This document shows positions 53,096 through 63,006 of a DNA stretch of 64,000 nucleotides, piece by piece. The notes below the pieces were generated by a model. It was not told the origin of the DNA and did no database searches. It saw nothing but the letters and a program-made list of their open reading frames with translations. Position numbers and translations under genes: made by a program. Origin of the DNA: Tengunoibacter tsumagoiensis (GTDB taxonomy: Bacteria > Chloroflexota > Ktedonobacteria > Ktedonobacterales > Ktedonobacteraceae); contig NZ_BIFR01000001.1 of the NCBI RefSeq assembly GCF_003967535.1, positions 1,673,001-1,737,000 of the forward strand, read 5' to 3'. Numbering within the stretch: the stretch's first letter is position 1; each line of letters starts with the position of its first letter.

Positions 53096-53785
53096 TTAGC
53101 CATTCAGGCGAGCAGTGCAATACGTAATCTGTGCAGGGGACCAGCCGACGCAATCAATACGCGTGCCCAGAGGGGCATTCAGCAGATTACTCTCAGTGGC
53201 TAAGGGCAGGCTTGTCTGAGGGTCCCAGAGAACAGGGAGCCCTTGAGCCTGATGGAGCCGTTCTGGTGAGATCTGTACTGGATAGAGGCGGCGAATGCAC
53301 GAATCAAAAAGGTGTTTTGGAAAATGGAGAACCTCGCGCCGCCAGATCACATAAGATGGTTCAGACGTATATTCGTCGCTCAGATCCTCATTTGAGACAT
53401 TAGCATGAAGCATAGCTGCCAGAAGATAGGCCTCCTGAGGACTGAGAGTAACGCGTTCAAGATAGCGCTGGCGTGGATTGAGCGTTGCAATGACCTGAGC
53501 GCTATAATGCATCAAACGTCTCAGCCATTGGGCGGGTTTAACGAGATAGACGCCCCATTCCTCAGAGACAATCGTCTCTCCACGTTGCTCATTGCTACTC
53601 TGCCAGACCTGAAAAATAGTCTTACTTACTTTAAAATCGCACTGGCATTCCTCCCATGACGGATAGCCACGATGACGAATCTCCTGGCGAATAGTAGTGA
53701 CCAGCGCGGTCAATAAGGCCATTCCTGTACCTAATGCCAGACCAGTCAAGAGCAAGGTGCTGCGGGTTGGTGTCGTCTCTTTCAA
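53096..53785 (-). CDS. Single-pass membrane protein, unknown
   Basis: The 229-residue protein has one membrane helix near the N-terminus (about 9-30, L-L-L-T-G-L-A-L then Gly/Ala/Leu) followed by a soluble domain of about 190 residues rich in Trp, Tyr and Arg. It has no recognised motif. Its ATG overlaps the HAD gene stop by four bases, so the two are translated together. Its end abuts the palindromic repeat array. Confidence 0.7.
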   Translation of the reverse strand: MKETTPTRSTLLLTGLALGTGMALLTALVTTIRQEIRHRGYPSWEECQCDFKVSKTIFQVWQSSNEQRGETIVSEEWGVYLVKPAQWLRRLMHYSAQVIATLNPRQRYLERVTLSPQEAYLLAAMLHANVSNEDLSDEYTSEPSYVIWRREVLHFPKHLFDSCIRRLYPVQISPERLHQAQGLPVLWDPQTSLPLATESNLLNAPLGTRIDCVGWSPAQITYCTARLNG

Positions 53786-54525
53786 GGTTGTGCTACCTCC
53801 AGTAGATCAAGGAGTCCAGTCAGTGAATGAACAAGCAAACAGTCGACCTGTTGTGCATGAAGAGTGCCTGAGCGATCGAGCAGGATAGGAGTAATCCCGA
53901 CGGAGCGAGCGCCCAGAACATCATAAATATAAGAGTCTCCGATATGGATCGTATAATCTGCAATGGCATTGGCGCGTTGGAGAGCCATCTCGTAGAGCTG
54001 AGGTGATGGCTTGGCATGTCGGGAAGCTGCTGAGATGAGCAGGCAATCAAAAAAGCGGTTCAATTTATGATGGTGCAGGATAGAGCTTAGCGCGATCCCC
54101 CAGTCAGAGATAACCCCTAATTGATAGCCATGGGCTTGCAATGCCTCCAGGGTGGGCAGGACATCGGGATAAAGCTCCCAGCTTGTATGTTTGGTAAACT
54201 CCTGATTGACTGCAGATGCCAGTTGATAGAGGCGGGCCTCATCCTGTTCTTCCACAAAGGGGCGCAGGAGCATCGTATAATAGCTAGTCCAGAAATCGTT
54301 AATCGCACGCTCGTCGGCCCAGATATGTTTGGCCATCTTATTCTGGCGGAAATAGAAGTCTTCAGCGGCCTCGGCCCCTGCTTTTACTTGATCGAGATGA
54401 AGATGGAGATCAAGCTGTCGGCAGACCTGCTGACAGATTTCGGGAATAGAAGGAAAAGGGCGTAAGAGGGTAAAGCCTGCATCCAGAAAAATTGTGCGGA
54501 TAGATTGTGGTTGTTCAAATTTCAT
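53782..54525 (-). CDS. HAD-superfamily hydrolase
   Basis: The 247-residue protein has motif I F-L-D-A-G-F-T-L-L, motif II V-I-S-D-W-G, motif III Lys in A-K-P-S-P and motif IV I-G-D-S-Y-I-Y-D. A helical cap follows motif I. The second Asp of the usual D-x-D is Gly, as in the REG-2/HDHD3-like branch, so phosphatase activity may be reduced or specialised. It probably acts on small phosphorylated metabolites. It is coupled to the following membrane-protein gene by a 4-nt overlap. Confidence 0.88.
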   Translation of the reverse strand: MKFEQPQSIRTIFLDAGFTLLRPFPSIPEICQQVCRQLDLHLHLDQVKAGAEAAEDFYFRQNKMAKHIWADERAINDFWTSYYTMLLRPFVEEQDEARLYQLASAVNQEFTKHTSWELYPDVLPTLEALQAHGYQLGVISDWGIALSSILHHHKLNRFFDCLLISAASRHAKPSPQLYEMALQRANAIADYTIHIGDSYIYDVLGARSVGITPILLDRSGTLHAQQVDCLLVHSLTGLLDLLEVAQP

Positions 54526-54901
54526 GAAACCGCGCTACCTGTCTAGAACACATCCTGTACAGAACGTGCCCGCTAGCACATCAATGAGCACCCACCCCCC
54601 TCTCTGCTATTATCACTGCCTCATGTTTATGGGTGTCAACTTGAAGTCTAGCATGTTGCCATGGTAGTGTCAATGTAATATCTTCCCACGAGTGTGGTTC
54701 ACATTGTCGCAACTTCAATACGCAGATCTACCAAAGTATCCCTTCCCATGACCTATGTTCCCATTGGGCCATGGAGGGGCTCACTGAGCGGAGTGGGAGC
54801 AGAGGAAAGAGACAAGCGGCTTTCCCTACTTTGAATTATATTAAATGTAAAATTTGTATATGTGACAAAATATGATGAGACAACCTCTCTCATAGATAAA
54901 T
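54526..54901. other. Intergenic stretch without recognised features
   Basis: AT-rich at 54820-54880, otherwise mixed. A short CACTGAGCGGAGTGGGAG at 54780-54797 resembles the flank of the palindromic repeats at 52760 and 62980, so a decayed repeat copy may be present. No gene was seen. Confidence 0.35.
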
Positions 54902-54929
54902 GGCACCGATGGTTTCTACCATCGGTGCC
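54902..54929 (-). terminator. Hairpin after the RND exporter gene
   Basis: GGCACCGATGGT and ACCATCGGTGCC form a perfect 12-bp stem with a 4-nt loop, 26 nt after the stop. On the minus strand ATTTATC follows, a moderate T tract. Confidence 0.75.
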
Positions 54930-54954
54930 GGTGTTTGTTGCGGAATGAGAGTGA

Positions 54955-57900
54955 TCAGTCAGCCTGACCTGCTGCGATCGGCAGGGGCTCGGCGACCGGA
55001 GGAGTTGGTGGGACAGCCACGTTCTTCTTCCGACCACCAGCGACCAGTGTATATAGTGTCGGGACCAGGATCAACGTCAATGCCGTTGAAGTAGTCAGAC
55101 CGCCGATGACAACAATAGCCAGAGGGCCAGCGATAAAGCCGCTCGACTTATCAAAGCCGAGAGCCATTGGAGCCAGCGCGAGAATCGTCGCCAGAGCCGT
55201 CATTAGAATCGGACGCAGACGTCGGCGACCACCTTCAAGCACTGCCTGAGAGGCATCCAGACCCTTATCACGATACTGATGGACCAGATCGATCAGCACA
55301 ATCGCGTTGGTTACGACAATACCAACCAGCATTAGGAGGCCGATCAGAGCTGGAGCTCCGATGGCGGTATGTGTGATCGCCATCAGAATCAACGAGCCAG
55401 TGGCGGCAAACGGAATCGAGATCAACAGGATTAATGGTTGGACCAGACTACGGAAGGTTGCAACCATAATCAGGTAGACCAGAAGAATCGCAAACAGGAT
55501 AGCCAGTCCCAGATTCCGGAAGGTTTCAGCCTGGCTGGAAGAGATACCTCCCAGGTCATAGGAAGCACCAGCGGGCAGATGTAATTTTTGCAGACGCTGT
55601 GTCACATCCGCTGTAATGGCACCAGTATTCGAGCTAGTTGTATCGGCTGTGATCGTAGCTGTACGAGCACCGGCGATATGCGTAATCTGAGTTGGTCCCA
55701 GCGTTTGTGTGACATCAGCAACCGTGGACAGCGGAATCGTCCCGGCCACCGTAGTCAACGGAATAGCCTTCATGGCCTCGACCGTATTGGCAGGAGCTCC
55801 CAGATAGACGTCAACCTGCTGCTGATTGCCATTGAGCGTAATAGTCGTACTGGTGCTACCACTGTAGATCTGGCGCAGCGACTGACCAACCTGGGCCGCA
55901 GTCAGACCAAATTTTGCTGCTTTGGCGGGGTCCACATGGACATCGATCAACGGAGCAGCATTGGAGAGATTGCTCGCAACATTCGTCGTATCTGGTACTT
56001 TTGCAACCTCATCCAGAACCTGCTGTGAAGCTGCCGCCAGAGTGGCATCATCGCCTGCATGCACATTGATGCTTAGATTAGAACTGCTAAAGCCACCGCT
56101 GCTGGCAGCGACCACCAGCTTGCCAGCATCAGTCAGATCCTTCAGACGATTGGTCACCGTATCCTGAACGCTCTTTGTATTGACATTATCGTCTGTTGTG
56201 ACCGTATAGCTGGCCTTGTTGGTTGTGCTTCCCGTCGAAAGGAACGAGCCGCTTGAACCAACATTGACCTGATAGAACTTAATACCAGAGACATCATGTA
56301 GAACAGCCTCAACCTTAGCGGCGGCGGCATTTGTCGTATCAATGCTACTATTATCGGGCAACGTCTGCGTAATGGTAAAGGAACTGGAGCTAGAGGAATC
56401 GAACAGATTGGTGCCCAGTAGTCCGGCCAGACTCATCGAAGCCACAAAGAAGATCACCGCCACGACCAGCGTAATTGCGCGATGTTTAAGTACCCAGCCA
56501 AGAATGCTGACATAGATGCGCTCCAGCACACTGGGCTTCTCGTGTTCCTCATGATTATGGGCCTGGACGTTTTTAGGAGCCTTTAAGAACCAGTAAGCCA
56601 GAACTGGAATAATCGTGAGAGCCACAAAGAGAGAGGCCAGGAGCGCGATAGTGACCGTCACCGAGAAGGGTTTAAACAGCTCACCCACAATTCCCGAGGT
56701 AAAGGCAATCGGCAGGAAGACTGCTACCGTTGTCAGTGTCGAGGCTGTAATCGCTCCGGCTACCTCGCGTACACCCTCATAGACAGCTTTCTTCTTATCA
56801 TCACCAAGATTCAGGTGGCGATAGATATTCTCCAGTACCACAATCGAATCGTCGATGACGCGTCCAACGGCAATCGTCAGACCACCCAGAGTGAAGAGGT
56901 TAAGAGAGTAATTGCCGATCCAGAGACCAATCAACGCAATCATAATCGAGAGCGGAATCGAGATAGCTGTTACCAATGTCGAGCGGATCGAGAAGAGGAA
57001 GAGCAGGATAATCAGGATCGCAAAGCCAGCACCGATTAGACCTTCATTAACCAGACCATCAACCGATTGTTGAACCTGAGGAGCCTGATCAGAGATCACC
57101 GTAAACTTTGCACCATGGCCCAGCTTCTGCTCAATATCCGAAAGTTTATCGTGCAGATCCTTTGAGATAGCAACAGTATTGCCGTCAGTAGTCTTTGTAA
57201 TAGAGATACCAAGGCTCTCTTTTCCATTTGTACGCGTAATGGTTGAAGAGGGAGCCAGATCCTCTTTCACAGTAGCAACATCACCCAGCTTAATAAACGT
57301 TGGGGCTACTGCCGTAGGAGGAGCAGTCGTTGTACCAGTGCCAGCGCCGGCTCCAGGGAAACCGGCTCCCGCTCCCGCGCCCGCGCCGGGGAGACCCGCG
57401 CCAGCCCCAGCACTCGCTGAAGAACTGCTGCCAACAATAAGATTAGCCAGATCGTCGATAGTTTTGAACGTATTGCCAACACGAATCGAGAGCGTCTGGC
57501 CATTGGCGGTCAGCTCACCCGCAGGCAATGTAATATTATTCGCCTGAAGTGCCCCGGTTACCTGGCTGGCACTGACACCAGTTGCTTTTAGTTTGGCAGG
57601 ATCGAGCGTGATATTCACAATCTGATCGCGAACACCATTCACTTTTACCGTCGCAACACCATTGATACCTTCCAGCTCAGGGACAGCCAGCTTTTTAAGA
57701 TCGAGAGCCAGCTGTTGCTGATTCTCATCGGCATTGACCGCCATAGAGATAATGGGCAGATCAGAGAGATTGAACGCCTGAACCTTCGGCGTTACATTGG
57801 TTGGCAGCGTGCTCTGGATATTGCTCAAGCGGCCAGAGAGATCCTGCTGCGCTTTGCTGAGATCAGTGCCATAGTTGAATTCAACAATAATAACAGACGT

Positions 57901-58164
57901 ACTTTCATTAGAATAAGAGGTCGTCTGTTGAATTCCCTGTAGCCCTTGAATGCTCTGTTCAACGGGATTTGTTACGGCCTGTTCAACAATCGAAGGTGAG
58001 GCACCTTGATAGACGCTGACAACCGTAACTGCTGGAAATTGTAAGGATGGATACAATTCCTGTTTCAGTGAAGGAATAATGTATGCACCAATCAGCAGAA
58101 TTGCAATCGCTGCAAGAGCGACGAGGCTGCGATTGGCCATACTCAATCGTGATAAAAACGACAT
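54955..58164 (-). CDS. RND-family efflux transporter permease (HAE1/AcrB-like)
   Basis: The 1069-residue protein has the usual length and layout: helix 1 at about 12-30, a porter loop, six helices at about 350-560, a second porter loop and a final helix bundle. Conserved pieces include S-P-S-I-V-E-Q-A-V-T-N-P-V-E, G-R-V-I-D-D-S-I-V-V-L-E-N-I (helix 4, with the proton-relay Asp pair) and P-I-L-M-T-A-L-A-T near the end. A Gly/Ala/Pro-rich insert (57310-57430) interrupts the first porter loop. No membrane-fusion or outer-membrane gene is adjacent, as in SwrC-like exporters. ATG has CAGGAG upstream. Confidence 0.94.
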   Translation of the reverse strand: MSFLSRLSMANRSLVALAAIAILLIGAYIIPSLKQELYPSLQFPAVTVVSVYQGASPSIVEQAVTNPVEQSIQGLQGIQQTTSYSNESTSVIIVEFNYGTDLSKAQQDLSGRLSNIQSTLPTNVTPKVQAFNLSDLPIISMAVNADENQQQLALDLKKLAVPELEGINGVATVKVNGVRDQIVNITLDPAKLKATGVSASQVTGALQANNITLPAGELTANGQTLSIRVGNTFKTIDDLANLIVGSSSSASAGAGAGLPGAGAGAGAGFPGAGAGTGTTTAPPTAVAPTFIKLGDVATVKEDLAPSSTITRTNGKESLGISITKTTDGNTVAISKDLHDKLSDIEQKLGHGAKFTVISDQAPQVQQSVDGLVNEGLIGAGFAILIILLFLFSIRSTLVTAISIPLSIMIALIGLWIGNYSLNLFTLGGLTIAVGRVIDDSIVVLENIYRHLNLGDDKKKAVYEGVREVAGAITASTLTTVAVFLPIAFTSGIVGELFKPFSVTVTIALLASLFVALTIIPVLAYWFLKAPKNVQAHNHEEHEKPSVLERIYVSILGWVLKHRAITLVVAVIFFVASMSLAGLLGTNLFDSSSSSSFTITQTLPDNSSIDTTNAAAAKVEAVLHDVSGIKFYQVNVGSSGSFLSTGSTTNKASYTVTTDDNVNTKSVQDTVTNRLKDLTDAGKLVVAASSGGFSSSNLSINVHAGDDATLAAASQQVLDEVAKVPDTTNVASNLSNAAPLIDVHVDPAKAAKFGLTAAQVGQSLRQIYSGSTSTTITLNGNQQQVDVYLGAPANTVEAMKAIPLTTVAGTIPLSTVADVTQTLGPTQITHIAGARTATITADTTSSNTGAITADVTQRLQKLHLPAGASYDLGGISSSQAETFRNLGLAILFAILLVYLIMVATFRSLVQPLILLISIPFAATGSLILMAITHTAIGAPALIGLLMLVGIVVTNAIVLIDLVHQYRDKGLDASQAVLEGGRRRLRPILMTALATILALAPMALGFDKSSGFIAGPLAIVVIGGLTTSTALTLILVPTLYTLVAGGRKKNVAVPPTPPVAEPLPIAAGQAD

Positions 58165-58497
58165 GTGCTACTCCTGAGATAAAAAAATCCAGATATATCT
58201 TGTCACAGCAGTTCAGAAGATTGAGTGCAAGATGTGGAATAGGGCTCTGGCTTTTGACCTCTTTATCGCCGCCAGGCCATTTTTTGTGTGCTGGAGATCA
58301 TCATTGTCAACAGCGCGGGCAGGTCTTCCCTGCGCCAGGGGTGCAGCCTGCTTTCCCAATCGATTTTGTACATAATATAGTTGTGTCTACGTTAATAGAT
58401 ATCACAAACGTGTGAGTTTGTGCCATCACTAGTAGTTTAGGTTATCAAGTGATAAATATGCTCAGGGAAATCCCTGATTTTGGAGGAGCTTGCCAGA
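58165..58497. other. Intergenic region between prfA and the RND gene
   Basis: No gene was found. A small dyad TCAGGGA-AA-TCCCTGA is at 58462-58477, just downstream of the prfA terminator on the minus strand. It may help insulate the RND gene. Confidence 0.4.
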
Positions 58498-58535
58498 TAA
58501 AAAAAGCTTGCTCTCCTTCACCAAGGGGAGCAAGC
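58498..58535 (-). terminator. Rho-independent terminator of prfA
   Basis: On the minus strand GCTTGCTCCCCTT pairs with AAGGAGAGCAAGC (one G-T pair) around a 4-nt loop, followed by seven T. It lies 39 nt after the prfA stop. Confidence 0.9.
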
Positions 58536-58573
58536 CTCTTCTGTCTGGTGGATAGTGAAGCCAACCGTCTAGA

Positions 58574-59650
58574 TTAGACAAACATATTCTGGAGTTTATC
58601 GGCCTGATCGACGGCCACGAGGTTATTGATAAACTCGTCGATATCGCCATTCATCACCCCTGGGAGATTGTGGCGTGTCAGACCGATGCGATGATCGGTA
58701 ACGCGATCCTGGGGGAAGTTGTATGTACGGATCTTCTCGCTACGATCACCGGTCTGAACCTGAGAGCGGCGATTCTTGCTCAACTCTTCCTGACGTTTGG
58801 CCTCTTCCAGATCCCATAACCGAGCTTTTAACACGCCCAGAGCTTTGGTCTTATTCTTCAGCTGCGACTTCTCATCCTGACAGGTAACCACCAGACCAGT
58901 GGGGAGATGCGTAATACGTACAGCGGAGTCCGTCGTATTCACGCTCTGTCCACCATGCCCGGTCGAACGATAGACATCGACGCGAATATCATTCTCTTTG
59001 ATCTCAATATTGATGTCATTATCGGCTTCTGGTAGGACGATCACCTTGGCTGTAGAGGTATGGATGCGGCCATTCGCCTCTGTCAGAGGGACGCGTTGAA
59101 CACGATGGGTGCCACCCTCGTATTTCATACGGCTGTAGGCCCCCTTGCCCTTAATCACAAACGTGATATCTTTAATGCCACCCTGTTCAGTATCGTTGGC
59201 ATCGAGAATCTCGATCTTCCAGCGGCGCGTATCGGCATAGCGAGCATACATGCGGTAGAGTTCACCAGCAAAGAGAGCTGCTTCATCGCCACCAGCTCCG
59301 CCCTGGATCGTCACAATAGCATTCTTCTCGTCCATAATATCTTTGGGGAGCAGAGCTACTTTCACCTCTTCCAGAAGCTGCTCTTTGTGTTGTTTTAGCT
59401 GCTCCATCTCTTCAAAGGCCATCTCGCGCATCTCGCCATCTTCGCTATCGTACATCTCTTGAGCATCGGCGATCTGAGCATCAGTTGTTTGTAGCTCATT
59501 GTACTTATGGACCACCTCTTCGAGCTCTGAATGTTCGCGTCCATAGCGCTGGAGCTGCTGAATATCTTCAAGTACCTCTGGCTGAGCCATCAGAGTATTT
59601 AGTTCCTCATAGCGGCGGGCCAGACTGGCCAGTTTACCCATGAAATCCAT
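58574..59650 (-). CDS. prfA: Peptide chain release factor 1
   Basis: The 358-residue RF1 has the helical domain 1, the PCRF region with Q-G-G-A-G-G-D-E-A-A-L-F-A and the catalytic loop G-H-G-G-Q-S-V-N (Gln is methylated in other species). R-I-T-H-L-P-T-G-L-V-V follows. It recognises UAA and UAG and releases the peptide. prmC (hemK), often the next gene, is absent here. A leader of several hundred nt lies upstream. Confidence 0.97.
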   Translation of the reverse strand: MDFMGKLASLARRYEELNTLMAQPEVLEDIQQLQRYGREHSELEEVVHKYNELQTTDAQIADAQEMYDSEDGEMREMAFEEMEQLKQHKEQLLEEVKVALLPKDIMDEKNAIVTIQGGAGGDEAALFAGELYRMYARYADTRRWKIEILDANDTEQGGIKDITFVIKGKGAYSRMKYEGGTHRVQRVPLTEANGRIHTSTAKVIVLPEADNDINIEIKENDIRVDVYRSTGHGGQSVNTTDSAVRITHLPTGLVVTCQDEKSQLKNKTKALGVLKARLWDLEEAKRQEELSKNRRSQVQTGDRSEKIRTYNFPQDRVTDHRIGLTRHNLPGVMNGDIDEFINNLVAVDQADKLQNMFV

Positions 59651-59997
59651 GATTTGCCTCCCGGTATCTCACCATTCGCCTGGCTGCCACTGGATCAGGA
59701 AGCAGCATAATGCAAGGTTAGAACGAATGGGGTTGTCTGTCGTATTGTAAAGTCCATTGTGTATCAGGTTCATTCTGTTCTCTTCTCTCACCTTGATGCC
59801 TTGAGCCGATCTGTTTCATCTGCCTGTGCCCTGGCCTATGTAGTGGATCAGTGCCCTGAACCAATAGAGATCGTAAGCGCAGAGAAGAGCAAGAGGCGAA
59901 GCCTTCCTTTATATAAAAAAACTCTTATATAAAAAACTCTATAAAAAACAGAGCCAGCACCAGAGTGGTTGTGAAGAAGGGGCATAGTGAGGCCTCG

Positions 59998-60102
59998 CTA
60001 CCCGGCGGTTAAAAGGTAGCTCTCTGTCATTGCGGTCAGGCGGGGACTCAACAAGTCGCGTTCGCTTCCCGATAAAATATGCGCATTGAAGATACTAAAC
60101 AT
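59998..60102 (-). CDS. Candidate 34-residue small ORF upstream of prfA
   Basis: ATG 60102 has GAGG 8 nt upstream; an in-frame ATG at 60114 is also possible. The peptide begins M-F-S-I-F-N-A-H and ends L-L-T-A-G. A TATACT (60118-60123 on the minus strand) lies just upstream and could be the -10 of the prfA transcript, putting the peptide at its 5' end. It could be a leader peptide. Confidence is low because length and composition are not diagnostic. The rest of 59651-60531 shows only AT-rich repeats (59910-59950). Confidence 0.25.
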   Translation of the reverse strand: MFSIFNAHILSGSERDLLSPRLTAMTESYLLTAG

Positions 60103-60413
60103 AGATTGCCTCATGCTAGCTAGTATAGCACTTTTTTGCGTCCGATGAAAGCAATCAGCAATGGTGTTTTCACAGCAGGCAGCACTCATCGCCCATCATG
60201 AAGAGAGATGAAGATAGCAAGAACTCTTCACAAAATGCAAGCAGAAAAAAGTTCTTTTTCCTGTTGTAAAAGGTGTGAATGAGCGTAACCAGTTCCCTTT
60301 GTGATGCGTACTAGAGAAAACACCAGAAATTTTGACAACCTGGGATTTGGGGGAATAAACCAGCTATCATCGACGTTATAGATGATGAATTAGCAATCAA
60401 GTGGATAGAGTGC

Positions 60414-60442
60414 TAGACAACAGAGAATATCTGTGCTAGAAT
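60414..60442 (+). promoter_or_regulatory. Candidate promoter of the ClpE-like gene
   Basis: TAGACA, a 17-nt spacer and TAGAAT lie about 90 nt upstream of the start. GAGTGCTAG (60409-60416) and TTAGCAGTC (60444-60452) resemble the two halves of a CIRCE element but are in reversed order, so HrcA binding is doubtful. TGCTA/TAGCA dyads overlap the -10. Confidence 0.5.
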
Positions 60443-60531
60443 ATTAGCAGTCACCTGAATCTTTTGCTAAAAGACATGTGAGAAATCATCCCTGACTTCT
60501 CTGCATGACAGTGAGGAGCATATAAAAAAAT

Positions 60532-62784
60532 ATGAAATGTGAACGTTGTCAAAAAAATCCCGCTCGCGTTCGTGTCGATCAGATGGTAGATGGCAGACGT
60601 GAGTCGCATTTACTCTGTCAGTCCTGTGTTGATGAGCTGATGAGTACGATGGGACAATTGGGTGGCTTTGATGGTCAGGGTCTCTCGGGTGCTCCCTTTG
60701 GTTTCTCTGCCAATGCTGACAAAGCAGCTGCCTCTGGTGGCGCGAGTAGTGTGAATACTGCGACTGCTGAACGGCAGGCTAAACATAGTAAAACCCCAAC
60801 CTTAGATCAATATGGACGTGACCTGACGAGCGAAGCCTCGGAGGGGAAGCTTGATCCGGCTGCTGGCCGTGAGCGTGAGCTTCGTCGCTTAATTACGATT
60901 CTCGGACGTCGTCAGAAAAATAATCCAGTCCTGATTGGTGAGCCCGGTGTAGGTAAGACCGCTATTGTAGAGGGCCTGGCCCGTCGTATTCAGGAGGGGA
61001 ATATCCCTTCGACCTTACGTGGTAAGCGTATTGTTTCGCTCAATATTGGTGGAATGGTTGCTGGTGCAATGTTCCGTGGACAGTTTGAGCAGAGAATCAA
61101 ATCGATCCTGGAGGAACTGCGGCAGGCTCCAGAAGTCATCGTCTTTATTGACGAGTTGCATACGGTGGTGGGTGCAGGTGCGGCTGAGGGGGCGGTTGGT
61201 GCTGGTGATATGATCAAGCCAGCCCTGGCCCGTGGCGAACTGCGCTGTATAGGAGCAACGACCCTCAATGAGTATCGTAAGCATATTGAGAAAGATTCGG
61301 CTCTTGAGCGTCGTTTCCAGCCTGTAATGGTTGGAGAGCCATCGGTTGAAGAGGCTATCGCTATGTTGCACATCGTGCGGCCTAACTATGAGTCTCATCA
61401 TGGGATCAGCATCACCGACGAGGCCATTGAGGCTTCCGTTAAACTTTCTGATCGCTATATTAATGATCGTTTCTTGCCGGACAAAGCTATCGATGTGATG
61501 GACGAGGCCAGTTCTGCCTTACGTTTAGAGGCCATGGAGAAAGGGATAGCCAGCCCACTCTTAATCTCTGAACTTGAGCAAGAGCTTGCTGAGATCCAGG
61601 CGAAAAAAGAGGCTGCGGCCAATGCAGAAGATTATGAGAATGCGGCCAGAATGCGCCAGCAAGAGCTGCGGGTAATGGCCCAGCTGGAGACTGCTCGCGA
61701 GCAGAGCGCCAATATGGTGGCATTGATGGTTACTCCTGAACACGTTGCTCACGTAGTGGAGAACTGGACCGGGGTCCCTGTCAGCCAGATGTTGGAGAGC
61801 GAGCGCCAGAATCTGCGGAATCTGGAAGATGATCTGCGCAAGCGTGTCATCGGTCAGGATGAGGCCCTTAGCGCTGTAGCTCGTGCCATTCGCCGTTCTC
61901 GTGCCGGACTGAAAGATCCTCGTCGTCCCATTGGATCGTTCCTCTTCCTTGGCCCAACTGGCGTTGGTAAGACTGAACTTGCACGTTCGTTAGCTGCGGA
62001 GCTCTTTGGTGGCGAGGAGAACCTGATTCGTCTGGATATGTCGGAGTATATGGAGCCCCACACGGTCTCGCGCCTGTTTGGTAGCCCTCCGGGATATGTT
62101 GGCCATGACGATGGTGGGCAGCTCACCGAGCAAGTTCGCCGCCGTCCGTATAGCGTGATCCTGCTCGATGAAGTGGAGAAAGCCCATCCAGAAGTCTTTA
62201 ATTCGCTGTTGCAGATTATGGATGATGGACGTTTGACCGATGGTCAGGGACGAACAGTTGATTTTAAGAACACTGTCGTCATCATGACCAGCAACGCCGG
62301 GAGCGCTGATCTCAAGCGCGCTGCCAGCATTGGCTTCTCTGCTCGTAAGGGTGAGGTAAGCGATGCCAGACATGAAGCGATGCGTGCGAAAGCCATCAAT
62401 GGTCTGAAAGAGTTTTTCCGACCGGAGTTTATCAATCGTATCGATCAGATCGTGGTCTTCCACTCGCTGGCGAAAGATGAGCTGAACAAGATCGTCGAGC
62501 TGCTGCTCAATCAAGTCCGCTCACGACTGGCCGATCAGGGCATTGAATTAGAGGTGACTGAAGAGGCTCGTGACTTCCTCCTGAAAGAGGGTTTCGATGA
62601 AGAGTATGGTGCTCGTCCATTACGCCGAGCCATTCAGACCTACGTTGATGATGCTCTAGCCGATGCCCTACTGGCAGGTGAAATTGCCAGTGGTCAAAGT
62701 GCACTCCTTCGTGTACAGGACGACAAGATTGTCGTTGAGGCCAGAGATAACAATCGACCAGAAGAAGGTATCGAACTTGCATAA
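60532..62784 (+). CDS. ClpE/ClpC-like AAA+ unfoldase with N-terminal zinc finger
   Basis: The 750-residue Clp ATPase carries a zinc finger at its N-terminus (C3, C6, C29, C32), as in ClpE and McsA, in place of the double Clp-N repeat. AAA module D1 has G-E-P-G-V-G-K-T (about 139). A UVR-type coiled coil (A-E-D-Y-E-N-A-A-R-M-R) lies between modules, and D2 has G-P-T-G-V-G-K-T-E (about 473) and R-L-D-M-S-E-Y-M-E. It should unfold proteins for ClpP or act as a chaperone in heat or protein stress. GAGGAG is 13 nt before ATG, slightly far. ClpE is the closest match, but ClpC naming is also common. Confidence 0.93.
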   Translation: MKCERCQKNPARVRVDQMVDGRRESHLLCQSCVDELMSTMGQLGGFDGQGLSGAPFGFSANADKAAASGGASSVNTATAERQAKHSKTPTLDQYGRDLTSEASEGKLDPAAGRERELRRLITILGRRQKNNPVLIGEPGVGKTAIVEGLARRIQEGNIPSTLRGKRIVSLNIGGMVAGAMFRGQFEQRIKSILEELRQAPEVIVFIDELHTVVGAGAAEGAVGAGDMIKPALARGELRCIGATTLNEYRKHIEKDSALERRFQPVMVGEPSVEEAIAMLHIVRPNYESHHGISITDEAIEASVKLSDRYINDRFLPDKAIDVMDEASSALRLEAMEKGIASPLLISELEQELAEIQAKKEAAANAEDYENAARMRQQELRVMAQLETAREQSANMVALMVTPEHVAHVVENWTGVPVSQMLESERQNLRNLEDDLRKRVIGQDEALSAVARAIRRSRAGLKDPRRPIGSFLFLGPTGVGKTELARSLAAELFGGEENLIRLDMSEYMEPHTVSRLFGSPPGYVGHDDGGQLTEQVRRRPYSVILLDEVEKAHPEVFNSLLQIMDDGRLTDGQGRTVDFKNTVVIMTSNAGSADLKRAASIGFSARKGEVSDARHEAMRAKAINGLKEFFRPEFINRIDQIVVFHSLAKDELNKIVELLLNQVRSRLADQGIELEVTEEARDFLLKEGFDEEYGARPLRRAIQTYVDDALADALLAGEIASGQSALLRVQDDKIVVEARDNNRPEEGIELA

Positions 62785-62894
62785 AGCCAGAAGGTTAGCT
62801 TGATGGTGTGTGCATAAAGAAGCGAGGCCGTTGCCGTAGAGCATCCTGTATGATGATTATGGGGTGCAACAGAGCGGAGCGGCTTCACCGCAGC

Positions 62895-62958
62895 CATCAT
62901 AAACGAATAGCCCTGCACGATTATACGCTAAATCGTGCAGGGCTATTCGTTTATGATG
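62895..62958. repeat. Perfect 28-bp inverted repeat with 8-nt loop
   Basis: The left arm begins CATCATAAACGAATAGCCC and ends GCACGATT. The right arm is its exact complement, around ATACGCTA. It lies 110 nt after the ClpE-like gene, without T tracts. Its flank AACAGAGCGGAG recurs at 62987, next to a piece of the 52572 repeat family, so it is probably a member of the same class of hairpin elements. Confidence 0.85.
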
Positions 62959-63006
62959 ATGTTTCGTATGGTGTTCAGAAGAGTGGAACAGAGCGGAGTG
63001 GGCCAC

